Origin: an uncultured Treponema sp.
GTDB taxonomy: Bacteria > Spirochaetota > Spirochaetia > Treponematales > Treponemataceae
Direction of reading: 5' to 3'
DNA: 52,581 bases
Assembly: GCA_946615905.1 (NCBI GenBank)
Contig: CAMOIE010000021.1
Span: 1-52,581, forward strand
The notes beneath the pieces were generated by a model, which was not told where the DNA came from, made no database searches, and saw only the letters and a program-made list of their open reading frames with translations. The translations under genes were made by a program, and so were the position numbers. Below, in pieces: positions 7,643 through 17,047 of this stretch (positions within the stretch are counted from its first letter, which is position 1; every line of letters begins with the position of its first letter).

Positions 7643-10425
7643 TACTCAGCACCTCCCTCACTTGCCTTTTTGGCTGCCTTTTTAGCTTTTCCAGCGGCTT
7701 TTTTAGCCGCCTCTTCAGCGGCGGCAGCGGCAGCTTCCTCGGCGGCCAGAGCCTGAGCCTCGGCGGCACGTTCGGCAGTCTGCTTTTCAAGCTCGGCCTT
7801 CTCATCAACAAGTTTTTCACCGAGTTTGCGCTTGACCTCAACGAATTCGAATACTTCGAGAACGTCTCCGACCTGAATGTCCTGCCAGTTTTCAAGACCG
7901 ATACCGCACTCAAATCCAGCTTTGACTTCTTTCGCATCGTCTTTGAAGCGTTTGAGTGAGGAAATGTTGCCAGTAAACTTGACGATTCCATCGCGGATAA
8001 GGTTGACGGAAGATGTCTTCTTTACCAAACCGTCCGTTACGTAGGCACCGGCGATCACGCCGATTTTCGGAACTTTGAAAGTGTTGCGGACTTCCACAGA
8101 ACCGATGACTTCTTCTTTTGTATCTGGCTGGAGCATACCTTCCATGTACTGGGTGATTTCCTCGACAGCCTTGTAGATAATGTTGTACTTGCGGATCTCA
8201 ACCTTTTCCTGCTCGGCAAGGATTTTGGCCTTGGGAGTCGGACGGACGTTAAAGGCAATGATAATCGCGTTCTCATCAGCGGCAGCCAACATGACATCAG
8301 ACTCGTTGATTGCGCCTGCGGATGAATGGATAACGTCCAGACGGATATCCTTTGTAGAAAGCTTTTCAAGAGAAGCCTTGAGAGCCTCGGCAGATCCCTG
8401 CAAGTCAGCTTTGATGATGACTTTAAGGGCACGAGCCTCGTCGTTCTCAATCTGGTTAAGGAAGTTGTCCTTGTTGATTTTGCGGACAGCCTGAGCAGTC
8501 TCAAAGCGCTTGAGTTCCTGACGCTTGGCTGAAATCGCACGGGCGTCTTTTTCGCTCTCAGTGACCTGGAATGGGTCTCCGGCGTTCGGCATTGACTCGA
8601 TTCCGATGACCTCGACCGGCATTGAGGGCAAAGCCTCCTGGACTTTCTCTCCGTGGTCGTTGAACATAGCGCGGACACGTCCGTTGTAAATACCTGCGAC
8701 AAAGGGGTCTCCGACTTTAAGGGTTCCCTGCTGAACAACGACAGTGGCAACAACGCCGCGCCCCTGGTCAACACGTGACTCAAGGATTTTTCCTTCCGCG
8801 CGTGAGTGGAAGGGAGCCTTAAGTTCCAAAACCTCGGCCTGAAGAAGGATCGCATCGAGCAAATCATCGATTCCCATTCCCTGCTTTGCGGAAATGCGGA
8901 CATACTGGGTGTCTCCGCCCCACTCTTCCGGGGTAAGTCCCTGCTCAGAGAGCTGGGTCATAACGCGGTCTGGGTTGGCCTCAGGCTTATCGATTTTGTT
9001 GATTGCGACGATAATCGGAACCTTAGCGTCCTTAGCGTGGGCGATAGCCTCAAGTGTCTGGGGCATAACGCCGTCATCAGCCGCGACTACGAGGACTACG
9101 ATGTCAGTAATCTGGGCACCGCGTGCGCGCATCATAGTGAAAGCCTCATGGCCAGGAGTATCAAGGAATGTGATTGTACCCTTGTCAGTAGAAACCTGAT
9201 AGGCACCGATTTTCTGTGTGATTCCGCCCGCCTCACCGGCAGCGACATTTGTCTTGCGGATTGCGTCCAAAGTCTTGGTTTTACCGTGGTCAACGTGACC
9301 CATGACCGTGACAATCGGGGGACGAATCTCAAGCATTGACTCGTCAACCTTGTCGCTCTCGATGACTGTCTCATCGTAAAGGGAGACGCGGTGGACTTCG
9401 CAGTTGTATTCACTGGCCAAAATCTCGGCAGTATCGGCATCGATTGACTGGTTGATTGTGACCATCATGCCCATTGACATGAGTTTTGCGATGATATCGG
9501 AGCCTTTGAGGTTCATCTTCTTTGCAAGGTCAGAGACAGAGACCGTGTCCATAATGTCGATTGACTTGGGAACAGCGGCCAGCTGATTTTCCTGCTTCTT
9601 CTTGTAGAGTTCCTCCTCGTCGAAGAGTTCCTCCTTATCCTTGCGGTTATAAACCTGCTTCTTGCCTTTGAACTGTTTCTTTGTGTTCTGTTTTTCAGGG
9701 ATTGCGGATGCGACAGGACCACGTCCGAATCCGGGTCTGGCTCCGCCAAAACCGGGCCTTCCCTGTCCGGGGCCACGGTTAAATCCGCCCCCCTGACGGT
9801 TGCCGTAAGCTCCGCCCTGACGGTAGTTTCCGCCCTGGCCGCCACGATTGAAGGAGCCGCCTCCGAACTGACGGTTGTAGCCGCCCTGTCCGTTGTTGGG
9901 TCTGTAGCCGCCACCCTGGCCGTTGTTGTAACCACCCTGACCGCCGCGATTGTAGCCGTCACGGTTGTTCTGGTAGTTCTCGCGGGCCTGTGCGCCTGAG
10001 AATCCGCCGGGTCTGCGGTTGTTGTTGTAGCCGGAGCCGCCGTTATTGTTATTATAACGGTTGTTGTAGCCGCCCTGACCGCCACGGTTATATCCGCCGG
10101 AACGTCCCCTGTCGGAAAGATTTCCAGCCTTTACATTGGGACGCGCGGAGTTAAGTGAGAATGGCTGATGCTGCTGAGGACGCGCAGAAGCCGGAGCCTG
10201 CTGTGGTTGTTTAGGCTCCGCATTTTCTGCGGCAGGAGCTTTTTTTACCACCGGATGAACTTTATTCTCCGGACTCTGCCCCTGAGGCTTTCCGTTAGTG
10301 ACCGGAGCCTTTTTGCGCACCACTACAACCCGCTTCTTTTCTGGAGCGGACTTGTAAGCGTCAGGTCTGTCGTTTCTTTTTTTGTTCAATACAAATTCAG
10401 GTTTCTTCTCTGATTCATCAGCCAT
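7642..10425 (-). CDS. infB: Translation initiation factor IF-2 with Gly/Asn/Arg-rich N-region and Ala/Lys-rich C-tail
   Basis: 927 residues. The GTPase core is complete: GHVDHGKT (376-383), DTPGHE (422-427), NKID (476-479) and SAK, followed by domains II-IV ending near [19 protein letters not shown]-2 brings fMet-tRNA to the 30S subunit and promotes subunit joining. Two parts are unusual. Residues about 105-240 are a low-complexity Gly/Asn/Arg/Tyr/Gln tract built from [13 protein letters not shown] repeats, resembling RGG-type RNA-binding tails. Residues 878-927 form an Ala/Glu then Ala/Lys tail (about 50 residues) after domain IV, where most IF-2 proteins stop. The gene follows nusA by 9 bases and overlaps rbfA by one base. 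Confidence 0.97.
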   Translation of the reverse strand: MADESEKKPEFVLNKKRNDRPDAYKSAPEKKRVVVVRKKAPVTNGKPQGQSPENKVHPVVKKAPAAENAEPKQPQQAPASARPQQHQPFSLNSARPNVKAGNLSDRGRSGGYNRGGQGGYNNRYNNNNGGSGYNNNRRPGGFSGAQARENYQNNRDGYNRGGQGGYNNGQGGGYRPNNGQGGYNRQFGGGSFNRGGQGGNYRQGGAYGNRQGGGFNRGPGQGRPGFGGARPGFGRGPVASAIPEKQNTKKQFKGKKQVYNRKDKEELFDEEELYKKKQENQLAAVPKSIDIMDTVSVSDLAKKMNLKGSDIIAKLMSMGMMVTINQSIDADTAEILASEYNCEVHRVSLYDETVIESDKVDESMLEIRPPIVTVMGHVDHGKTKTLDAIRKTNVAAGEAGGITQKIGAYQVSTDKGTITFLDTPGHEAFTMMRARGAQITDIVVLVVAADDGVMPQTLEAIAHAKDAKVPIIVAINKIDKPEANPDRVMTQLSEQGLTPEEWGGDTQYVRISAKQGMGIDDLLDAILLQAEVLELKAPFHSRAEGKILESRVDQGRGVVATVVVQQGTLKVGDPFVAGIYNGRVRAMFNDHGEKVQEALPSMPVEVIGIESMPNAGDPFQVTESEKDARAISAKRQELKRFETAQAVRKINKDNFLNQIENDEARALKVIIKADLQGSAEALKASLEKLSTKDIRLDVIHSSAGAINESDVMLAAADENAIIIAFNVRPTPKAKILAEQEKVEIRKYNIIYKAVEEITQYMEGMLQPDTKEEVIGSVEVRNTFKVPKIGVIAGAYVTDGLVKKTSSVNLIRDGIVKFTGNISSLKRFKDDAKEVKAGFECGIGLENWQDIQVGDVLEVFEFVEVKRKLGEKLVDEKAELEKQTAERAAEAQALAAEEAAAAAAEEAAKKAAGKAKKAAKKASEGGAE

Positions 10426-10434
10426 ATAATTCTA

Positions 10435-11898
10435 TTATTCCTCACCTTCAGTGAATTCAAATTCTACTCCGCAGTTGGGGCAGCGGGTCATGTCGAGAGT
10501 GATTTTGGCACCGCATTCAGGGCAAGTATATTCTTCCTCTTCTGCGTCGCCTTCATCAGATTCATCATTCTGACCTTCTGCTTCGTCATCAACAAACTCA
10601 ACTGTATTGTGAATAATTTTGTTGATTGCTTCAATATCTTCTGCTGAGATTCCCTCGATTTTCTGAACTTCGCCGCTCTCAACTCCGTCAACGAATTTCT
10701 GAATATCATCGTAGTTTGCAGCCTTAAGGGCGGCAGCGGCAGCCTCTGGAACTCCGGGGAGGTCTGAAACAGCCGTAATTTCCTCGTAGTCTTCCGTAGA
10801 TTCAGCGCTGCCGGAGAACAATTCCTCGGCGGCCTTTCTAGTTCCGACTGATGAAAGGTCAAGCTCTGCTGCCTGCTCCTCAGTTTTAACGTCGATTGAC
10901 CAGTCGCAGAGGCGGTTTGCGAGGCGGACATTCTGTCCTTTTGCGCCGATTGCGATTGAGAACTGAGCGTCAGACACTACTGCCAGAGCCTGCTTTTTAT
11001 CTTCGTCCAAAATAATCACGCGTGAGACTTCCGCCGGAGAAAGGGCATTCTTGATGAATACGACCGGATCTGCGTCATAGCGGAGGACATCGATTTTCTC
11101 GCCCTCAAGCTCGCGGATGACAGTCTGAATACGGATTCCCTTCTGTCCGACACATGCTCCGACCGGATCAACATCCTCGCGGTTGGAGAAGACTGCGATT
11201 TTTGTGCGGTAGCCGGCCTCGCGGGCGATTTTGTAGACCTCAACTGTCTTGTCAGCGATTTCAGTGACCTCAAGCTCCAGAATTGACTGGACGAGACGGG
11301 GATCGCTTCTGCTCAAAACGAGCTGGATTCCAGATGAAGTGCGTTTTATATCAACGATAAGAGCCTTGATACGGTCGTTTTTGTCATACTTTTCGCGGGG
11401 ACTCTGGTATTTTACCGGAAGGATTCCCTCAACCTTGCCCAAGTCAACGTAGATGTTACCGTTATGCTCGCGCTGATAGTAGCCGATTATAACCTGACCG
11501 ATTTTATCCTTGTATTCATTATAGAGGTGGTCGCGGAAAGACTCGTTCAATCCCTGGTGGGCAGTCTGCTTACCTGTAGAGACAGCTGAGCGGGCAAAGT
11601 CATGCGGGTCAACCAAAATGTCAATCTCATCGCCTTCCTCACATTCTGAGGTAAGATTCTTCGCCTCCTCAAGCTCGATTTCCGTAACAGGGTCGTAAAC
11701 GCCGTCAACAATCGTCTTGCGGGAATAAACCGTGACATCGGACATATCGTCCTCAAATTTCACGACGCAGTTCTCGTCCGTTCCGAATGTGCGCTTGTAA
11801 GCCGCCTTAATAGTTCTTTCAATAATTTGCCTGACTGAATCCTCTGAGTAACCTTTTTCTTCAATAAGCTCATGGATCGCTTCTGCCATTTCTGACAT
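10435..11898 (-). CDS. nusA: Transcription termination/antitermination protein NusA with C-terminal zinc ribbon
   Basis: 487 residues. The N-terminal RNA-polymerase-binding domain (1-130) is followed by S1 (GQVIIGYYQREHNGNIYVDLG), KH1 (DPVGACVGQKGIRIQTVIREL) and KH2 (FSIAIGAKGQNVRLANRL). After these comes an acidic region with an HhH-like segment (LPGVPEAAAAAL and IEGISAEDIEAI). The last 35 residues form a four-cysteine zinc ribbon (C459-x2-C462-x10-C473-x2-C476) after an EEEEY run. NusA binds RNA polymerase and nascent RNA and tunes pausing and termination. The zinc ribbon is not part of the E. coli or B. subtilis protein. The ATG follows GGAGGCTTGAT. The gene sits between rimP (12 bases) and infB (9 bases). 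Confidence 0.96.
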   Translation of the reverse strand: MSEMAEAIHELIEEKGYSEDSVRQIIERTIKAAYKRTFGTDENCVVKFEDDMSDVTVYSRKTIVDGVYDPVTEIELEEAKNLTSECEEGDEIDILVDPHDFARSAVSTGKQTAHQGLNESFRDHLYNEYKDKIGQVIIGYYQREHNGNIYVDLGKVEGILPVKYQSPREKYDKNDRIKALIVDIKRTSSGIQLVLSRSDPRLVQSILELEVTEIADKTVEVYKIAREAGYRTKIAVFSNREDVDPVGACVGQKGIRIQTVIRELEGEKIDVLRYDADPVVFIKNALSPAEVSRVIILDEDKKQALAVVSDAQFSIAIGAKGQNVRLANRLCDWSIDVKTEEQAAELDLSSVGTRKAAEELFSGSAESTEDYEEITAVSDLPGVPEAAAAALKAANYDDIQKFVDGVESGEVQKIEGISAEDIEAINKIIHNTVEFVDDEAEGQNDESDEGDAEEEEYTCPECGAKITLDMTRCPNCGVEFEFTEGEE

Positions 11899-11910
11899 AT
11901 CAAGCCTCCC

Positions 11911-12384
11911 TTACAAATGAATAAATTTTGCTTTGGCAATATCTTCAAACGGAAATGTCTTTTCTTCCTCACTTCCGTCTTTGTTCACAACCTTAAGGAC
12001 CGCCTTTTCCGAATCAGCGGAAACAAGTTTTCCCTCCACCCATTCGGTGACAGCCCTGCTCCACACGCGGATTTGTCTCCCCTTGAAAAGGGTGAATTCC
12101 GCGGCGTTCTTTATGTTTCTCTCCGTTCCAGGAGAAGTAAGCTCCATGTATGTGTCGTCAGTCCCAAGGATTTCCTCAAGTTTGGGAAGAAGCGCATGGT
12201 GGACAAGGGAGCAGTCATTGACCCCGATTGTCTTTTCCGGGTCAGCAGCAGAAATAACCGCGTAGATTTTCGTAGTCTTCCCGGACTTTGAGATTTTCAG
12301 TTCGACAAGGTGAAACCCAAGTTCCGAAGTGATTTTTTCACATTCCGCGTAATGCGGGAACGAATCAAGTGCAATGTATTCCAT
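11911..12384 (-). CDS. rimP: Ribosome maturation factor RimP
   Basis: 157 residues, usual length. The order of segments is typical: an N-terminal domain with GFHLVELKISKSGKTTKIYAVI, then CSLVHHALLPKLEEI, YMELTSPGTERNIKNAAEF (the conserved E-x-S-S/T-P-G motif) and a C-terminal SH3-like part with FKGRQIRVWS and EKTFPFEDIAKAKFIHL. RimP helps early 30S assembly. It is the first gene of the nusA-infB operon, as in many bacteria. The ATG at 12382-12384 follows AGGAAAGC. About 85 bases upstream is a promoter-like pair, with a terminator-like hairpin in between. Confidence 0.94.
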   Translation of the reverse strand: MEYIALDSFPHYAECEKITSELGFHLVELKISKSGKTTKIYAVISAADPEKTIGVNDCSLVHHALLPKLEEILGTDDTYMELTSPGTERNIKNAAEFTLFKGRQIRVWSRAVTEWVEGKLVSADSEKAVLKVVNKDGSEEEKTFPFEDIAKAKFIHL

Positions 12385-12411
12385 GCTTTCCTAAAAATAT
12401 TATCTGAATAT

Positions 12412-12438
12412 AAAAAAAGACCCGCTTTTGACGAGTCC
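12412..12438 (-). terminator. Terminator-like hairpin in the rimP leader (possible attenuator)
   Basis: On the minus strand GACTCG and CGGGTC form a 6-base stem with one G-U pair and a 7-base loop, followed directly by seven Ts (12412-12418). It lies between the predicted promoter at 12470-12498 and the rimP ATG at 12384. It may end transcription from dnaQ or act as an attenuator inside the rimP-nusA-infB leader. Confidence 0.65.
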
Positions 12439-12469
12439 ACCTTAAATAAAATTAAAATGTACAGTGAAT

Positions 12470-12498
12470 ATACTACTAGAAGAAGGCGAAATAGTCAA
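12470..12498 (-). promoter_or_regulatory. Sigma70-type promoter for the rimP-to-pnp operon
   Basis: On the minus strand TTGACT (12493-12498) and TAGTAT (12470-12475) are 17 bases apart. The position, about 80 bases upstream of rimP and after the end of dnaQ, fits the head of the operon. This is a pattern call only. Confidence 0.55.
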
Positions 12499-12526
12499 CA
12501 GTCGAAATAGAATTCTCTGTTAAAAT

Positions 12527-13111
12527 TCAGGAGAGGATTTCCCTTGCGTCCGAAAAACACCTTTCCATGATTTCCTTGCAGACTCTGGCGTCATCATAAG
12601 CCCGGTGGGCGGCGCGGACATCAATCTCAAACTGACTCGCAAGAAACTGAAGGTTCCAGTGACCGTTGTTCGGGTAAAGCCAGCGGCTCAGGGCAAGAGT
12701 GTCAACGACCTCAAAAGCCGGAAATCTCATTCCCGCACGGACGCACTCTGCGCGGACAAAGCGGACATCAAAATTAGAGTTGTGGGCTACAAGGACTGAC
12801 GAGGATGCAAAGTCAAGAAAATCTTTTAAAACCGCGTCTATCTCAGGCTGATTTTGAAGCATATCGTCTGTGATATGGGAAAGTTTTTTGCAAATCTCAG
12901 GCAGAGGAAAGTCAACGTGGACAAGGCGGCTGAAAGTGTCTGAGATTCCACCGTCTTTTGTGAATTTCACCGCCCCGATTTCAATCACACGGTCCTTTTC
13001 AGAGTCAAGACCTGTCGTCTCGGTGTCAAAGGCACAAAAAGCCCTCCCAGACTCATAGAACTGGAAGAGCTTTTTGAATTTCTTTTTGGCGGTTGATTTT
13101 TGACTCCGCAT
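12527..13111 (-). CDS. DnaQ-like 3'-5' exonuclease (DEDDh family)
   Basis: 194 residues with the three exonuclease motifs: Exo I FDTETTGLD, Exo II VAHNSNFDVRF and Exo III HRAYDDARV. Asp, Glu, Asp and Asp are the metal ligands and the His of HRAYDD makes it DEDDh type. Proteins of this size act as the proofreading epsilon subunit of DNA polymerase III or as free-standing RNase T/DnaQ-like nucleases; the motifs alone do not decide between them. The first 17 residues are strongly basic (KKKFKKL) and may bind nucleic acid. The ATG follows a G-rich Shine-Dalgarno (GGGGGAAAATC). It is transcribed toward rimP, with a promoter and hairpin in the 142-base gap. Confidence 0.85.
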   Translation of the reverse strand: MRSQKSTAKKKFKKLFQFYESGRAFCAFDTETTGLDSEKDRVIEIGAVKFTKDGGISDTFSRLVHVDFPLPEICKKLSHITDDMLQNQPEIDAVLKDFLDFASSSVLVAHNSNFDVRFVRAECVRAGMRFPAFEVVDTLALSRWLYPNNGHWNLQFLASQFEIDVRAAHRAYDDARVCKEIMERCFSDAREILS

Positions 13112-13225
13112 GATTTTCCCCCGCAGATTGACTGACTGGCACAGATTAGCACGGATTTTTCACCCATGTCTACCATGGCCAGTTTTTTTTCACCAAGCTG
13201 CGGGAGCAATTTTCACTGCAGAAGC

Positions 13226-15004
13226 TTAAGCCTGAGCCAGAATCGCCTTGATTTCGGCTTCGATTTTGTCACAGAGAGCCGCAGACTCTTTCTTTGCCGC
13301 TGCAAGTCCTTCCGCAGTCGCCTCGTTGACGTTCGTGCGGCTGTTCACGTAGAACTTGATTTTCGGCTCCGTTCCTGACGGTCTGGCAGATACAATCGTG
13401 CCACCCTCAAGGAAGAACTGGAGGACGTTGCTCTTGGGCAAGTCGACCGGCTTTTTGTCAGACGGATTTGACGGATTGAATGAGACGGACTCCTGAATGT
13501 CGCGGATTGTGTTGACTTTCTTTCCGCCAAGAGTCTTCAAGCCCTCGGTGCGGAGTTTTGTCATGATTCCGGCCATCACATCCTTTCCAGATACTCCGGG
13601 GAAATACTGGCTGATTGAGCGATCCTCGAAGTAGCCGTACTCCATGTACATGTCGTCCAAATGCTCAAGGATTGACTTGCCCTTTGAGGCCCAGTACAAA
13701 GTCATCTCGGCGCACATCGCTGCGGCTGAAACACCGTCCTTGTCCATGACCTCGCGCTCAATCTTGTAACCGTAAGATTCCTCAAAGCCGAAGACATACT
13801 GAGATGACGAGTCTTTCTCAAAATCATCCTCGACGGCGGCGATCCACTTGAATCCTGTGAGACACTCGCAGAGGCGGACTCCGTACTTGCGGCAGATTGC
13901 GTCCGCAAATGGGGAGGTTACGATAGAGCGGATGCAGGCCGGGTGTGAGGGCATCTTTCCAAATTCCTCGCGGCAGAGCATGACGTACTCACAGAGCATG
14001 GCACCCATCTGGTTGCCTGAAACCAGGACGAATTTTCCGTCCTTTCCGGGGAATGCTGTTCCGAAGCGGTCTGCGTCAGGGTCTGTCGCCATAACACAGT
14101 CAGCCTTTTCTTTTTCTCCGAGGGCGACAGCCATTTTAAGGGCGGGCGCTTCCTCAGGATTCGGTTTTTCGACTGTCGGGAAGGCTCCGTCAGGCTCTCT
14201 CTGCTCAGGAACTGTGATGACTTTAAGTCCAAGGTCTCCGAGGACTTTCTCAACGTGCATGGCTCCCGTTCCGTGGAGAGGTGTATATACGATTTTTACA
14301 GAAGAAGCCTTCTCCTTGATAAGTTCGGGGCGGAAGAGCTGGTTCTTGCACATTGCCCAGAATTTCTCATCGATTTCCTTGTCAATCAAGACGATTTTGC
14401 CAGATTTAACCGCTTCGTCCTTTGAGACAGTCTTGACTTCTTTTACCTTGTTGACTTCCTCGATGATTCCGACATCATGAGGCTCTATAACCTGGGCGCC
14501 GTTGTCCCAGTAGGCCTTGTAGCCGTTGTACTGTGGCGGGTTGTGGCTGGCGGTGACAACGACACCGGTCTGAGCCTTAAGCTCGCGGATTGCGAATGAA
14601 AGCTCCGGGGTCGGGCGGAGACCAGTGAAAAGATAGGCCTTGATTCCGTTGGCCGCGAAAATGCGGGCAGTGGCCTCGGCGAAAACATCGGAGTTCTTGC
14701 GGGAGTCGTAGGCAACGACTGCGGAAAGCTCTCCCTTCTTAGCTTTTTCAGGGAAGGCTTTAATCACGTAGTTGGCAAGTCCCTGGGTCGCCTTGTTGAT
14801 TTCAAGGGTGTTCATGCGGTTGGTTCCGCCGCCCATGATTCCGCGAAGTCCACCAGTACCGAATTCCAGAGTCTGGTAGAAGCGGTCCTCAAGCTCCTTC
14901 CAGTCTTCCTTCTCAATCAATTCTTCGACTTCTTTTCTGAAGCGCTCGTCTTTTTCCTCAGCGACATACTCTTTAGCACGTCTTAAGATTTCACTCTGTT
15001 CCAT
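13226..15004 (-). CDS. Phosphoglucomutase/phosphomannomutase (PgcA-like)
   Basis: 592 residues, typical of the larger alpha-D-phosphohexomutases. Ordered motifs are GTGGLRGIMGGGTNRMN near residue 50, the phosphoserine loop VTASHNPPQYNGYKAYW, the metal-binding DPDADRFG, the sugar-specificity loop GFEESYGY and the phosphate-binding SARPSGTEPKIKFY. The enzyme interconverts hexose 1- and 6-phosphates through a bisphosphate intermediate, supplying sugar nucleotides for the envelope or feeding glycolysis. The ATG follows AAGGAGATATTTT. A second, more divergent mutase of equal length lies upstream on the same strand, separated by a hairpin-rich repeat, so the two may differ in substrate. Which hexose is preferred cannot be read from the sequence. 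Confidence 0.93.
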   Translation of the reverse strand: MEQSEILRRAKEYVAEEKDERFRKEVEELIEKEDWKELEDRFYQTLEFGTGGLRGIMGGGTNRMNTLEINKATQGLANYVIKAFPEKAKKGELSAVVAYDSRKNSDVFAEATARIFAANGIKAYLFTGLRPTPELSFAIRELKAQTGVVVTASHNPPQYNGYKAYWDNGAQVIEPHDVGIIEEVNKVKEVKTVSKDEAVKSGKIVLIDKEIDEKFWAMCKNQLFRPELIKEKASSVKIVYTPLHGTGAMHVEKVLGDLGLKVITVPEQREPDGAFPTVEKPNPEEAPALKMAVALGEKEKADCVMATDPDADRFGTAFPGKDGKFVLVSGNQMGAMLCEYVMLCREEFGKMPSHPACIRSIVTSPFADAICRKYGVRLCECLTGFKWIAAVEDDFEKDSSSQYVFGFEESYGYKIEREVMDKDGVSAAAMCAEMTLYWASKGKSILEHLDDMYMEYGYFEDRSISQYFPGVSGKDVMAGIMTKLRTEGLKTLGGKKVNTIRDIQESVSFNPSNPSDKKPVDLPKSNVLQFFLEGGTIVSARPSGTEPKIKFYVNSRTNVNEATAEGLAAAKKESAALCDKIEAEIKAILAQA

Positions 15005-15092
15005 AAAATATCTCCTTAATTCTCCCAGAGATTTCTCTCAGATTATCCAGGAAAATTGTAAATTTTAATTTATAATGCTCAATTCACAAAGT

Positions 15093-15180
15093 GTTAGCGC
15101 TGGTAGCCCCGGAGTAGCCGCCCGCGGCTATGAGCGTGAGCGAAGGGCGAACATAGCGACCCGCGAAGCGGGGAACACCC
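15093..15180. repeat. Type I structured intergenic repeat, copy A
   Basis: An 88-base GC-rich element that shares conserved blocks with 21050-21149: GTTAGCGCTGG, AGCCCCGGAGT, ATGAGCG, AGCGAAGGGCG, ACATAGCGACC and GGAAC-CCC. Between the blocks are two hairpins unlike those of the other copy: TAGCCG/CGGCTA (15115-15130) and CCCGC-GAA-GCGGG (15160-15172). The element fills the gap between the two mutase genes and ends 1 base before the stop codon of the upstream one. Confidence 0.8.
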
Positions 15181-15181
15181 A

Positions 15182-16960
15182 CTAAGTCTCGTCCGCTTTT
15201 CTTATCATCTCCGTCTCCCATGCAAGAAGGGAGGCCTCCATGCCAGGATTGTCCCCCTTGACATCGCACATGACGCGGAAAACAGGCTCTGTTCCTGACC
15301 CCCGCATCCAGATGAAGGCGAGATTCTGTCCACTTTCGTCCTTGAAAATAATTTTCAAGCCGCCCTTGCCGGACTGGGAATAGTCGGAAATATTTTTGAC
15401 TTCCTCAGTTCCGTTGGTACGCACAGCCTCATAAGAGAAAATTCCGTAGCGGGATTTCAAGTCAGATTTTTTCTCCAGCCAGGCTGACTCGAAGACTTTC
15501 TGGAAATTTCTTTTAAGCTCCGCGTGGTCGCTATTTTTAACGTGAAGGACAGCCCGCCCCTCGCTCACACCGGTCGTCGTGTAGACAGGAAGACTTTCAA
15601 TCACATCCGCAAGCGTGAAATCTTCCTTGTATTTTGACTCCTGACCGGATTTTTCGCACCAGAGGTGAAAGAGGCCTTTTTTGCCTTTGGAGTCCTTTAC
15701 AACAAGAACTTTTATCAATGCGAAAAGAGTGTTAAGGGGGTCGCGGACTGCCGCAGGATAAGTGATATTGCCGCCGTTGGAGCCTTCACCGAGGATTCTC
15801 ACAGTGTAGCCCTGCCCCCTTCTCTCGCGGGCAAGGTTCACGACATTAGCCTCACCGACTTCGGCACGGAAAACCTTAGCCTTGAAGGAGGCGGCAATTT
15901 CTTCGATGCGCATTGAAGTCGGGCAGTTCACAGCCACGGCCACGTTCTCGGCATGCTCATCGCAGTAGAAAATCCACGCCAACTCCGAAAGGACTGAAAG
16001 GGCGAAGACTTCCTGAGCCTTGAGGATTTTCGCGGATGAGGATTTTTCGTCCCAGTAGACGATATTCCCCCGGTCGCCGTCACAGTCGGGCATGTAGCCT
16101 AAAATAGCGTCTGCCCTGCCCTCTTTATGAAGTTTCTCAATATGACGGGCCACGTGGACAAGGTTCTCCGGCTCCGGGATTATCGCATGGACAATCTGGC
16201 CTGGCTTTCCGTTGATCGGGTAGAAATTGATTCCGCAAAAAGAGAGGAAGTCAGCGTCAATCGAGAGGGTTCTTGCAGAGCCGTTGAAGTCAACCGCAAC
16301 ACCGAAAGGATTTTTTGCCACAGTATTCTTTATTTGTGAGAAAAGTTTTTCCTGAATCAGCTCGTCTTTTGTGCCTGAGATGACTTCCTTTGCAAAGTCA
16401 AAGTAGTTTTTTGCAGCGCGGGTCTTCACTTTGTCAGCAGAAGCGTAAATCGCATCCGATTTTTCTTTTGTGCAGGCGGCGATGAGTTTTTTCGCGTCGT
16501 CAACAGCTGATTCAGATGAGCAGCGTCTTTCAAATTCCTCCACGAGTTTTTTGTTTTCTCTTCCGTTGAGGACTCCGCCGTCATCGAGGCCGAATTTGAT
16601 TCCGTTGTGGCCGATCGGGTTGTGGCTTGCTGAAATATAGATAAAGCCGTCCGCCAGATGGGAGAAGGCCATAATCTCAGGCGCGGAGATTACGCCGCAG
16701 TAAAGGACTTCAATATTCTGTCCCGCCAAAGTCTTTACGACCGCATCGGCAATTTTTGATCCTGTCGGTCTTGTGTCCATTCCAACGATTATTTTGGGAG
16801 CGGGTTTTCTCTGCCTCATGTAAGCGGCGAAAGTGTCCGCCGCAAGGGCTGAAATAGCTGTATTCTCAATTCCTATTTCTGAAGAAGAGTCGTTCTCGTC
16901 CCCGGAAGAGGCGAAGACCTTTCTCCAGCCGGAAGCTGATGTAATCATATTGTGCTTCAT
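15182..16960 (-). CDS. Phosphohexomutase, divergent
   Basis: 592 residues of the alpha-D-phosphohexomutase superfamily. Motifs are the phosphoserine loop ISASHNPIGHNGIKFG, the metal-binding segment MPDCDGDRGNIV, the sugar-binding loop GEGSNGGN and the phosphate-binding RGSGTEPVFRV. The sugar loop differs from the EES-type loop of the neighbour at 13226, which points to another substrate such as mannose or glucosamine phosphates. Treponemes carry several mutases of this superfamily. The start MKHNMITSASGWRK has only a weak A-rich Shine-Dalgarno; Met5 is an alternative. Transcription is divergent from mnmA across an 87-base gap. Confidence 0.85.
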   Translation of the reverse strand: MKHNMITSASGWRKVFASSGDENDSSSEIGIENTAISALAADTFAAYMRQRKPAPKIIVGMDTRPTGSKIADAVVKTLAGQNIEVLYCGVISAPEIMAFSHLADGFIYISASHNPIGHNGIKFGLDDGGVLNGRENKKLVEEFERRCSSESAVDDAKKLIAACTKEKSDAIYASADKVKTRAAKNYFDFAKEVISGTKDELIQEKLFSQIKNTVAKNPFGVAVDFNGSARTLSIDADFLSFCGINFYPINGKPGQIVHAIIPEPENLVHVARHIEKLHKEGRADAILGYMPDCDGDRGNIVYWDEKSSSAKILKAQEVFALSVLSELAWIFYCDEHAENVAVAVNCPTSMRIEEIAASFKAKVFRAEVGEANVVNLARERRGQGYTVRILGEGSNGGNITYPAAVRDPLNTLFALIKVLVVKDSKGKKGLFHLWCEKSGQESKYKEDFTLADVIESLPVYTTTGVSEGRAVLHVKNSDHAELKRNFQKVFESAWLEKKSDLKSRYGIFSYEAVRTNGTEEVKNISDYSQSGKGGLKIIFKDESGQNLAFIWMRGSGTEPVFRVMCDVKGDNPGMEASLLAWETEMIRKADET

Positions 16961-17047
16961 ACTTTTTTTAATTTTATCACGAAAGACGCGAGTTTACAAG
17001 GAAAAGAAAAAAGTCTTCCCATGCTGATAATTTCCTAGTATATTACT

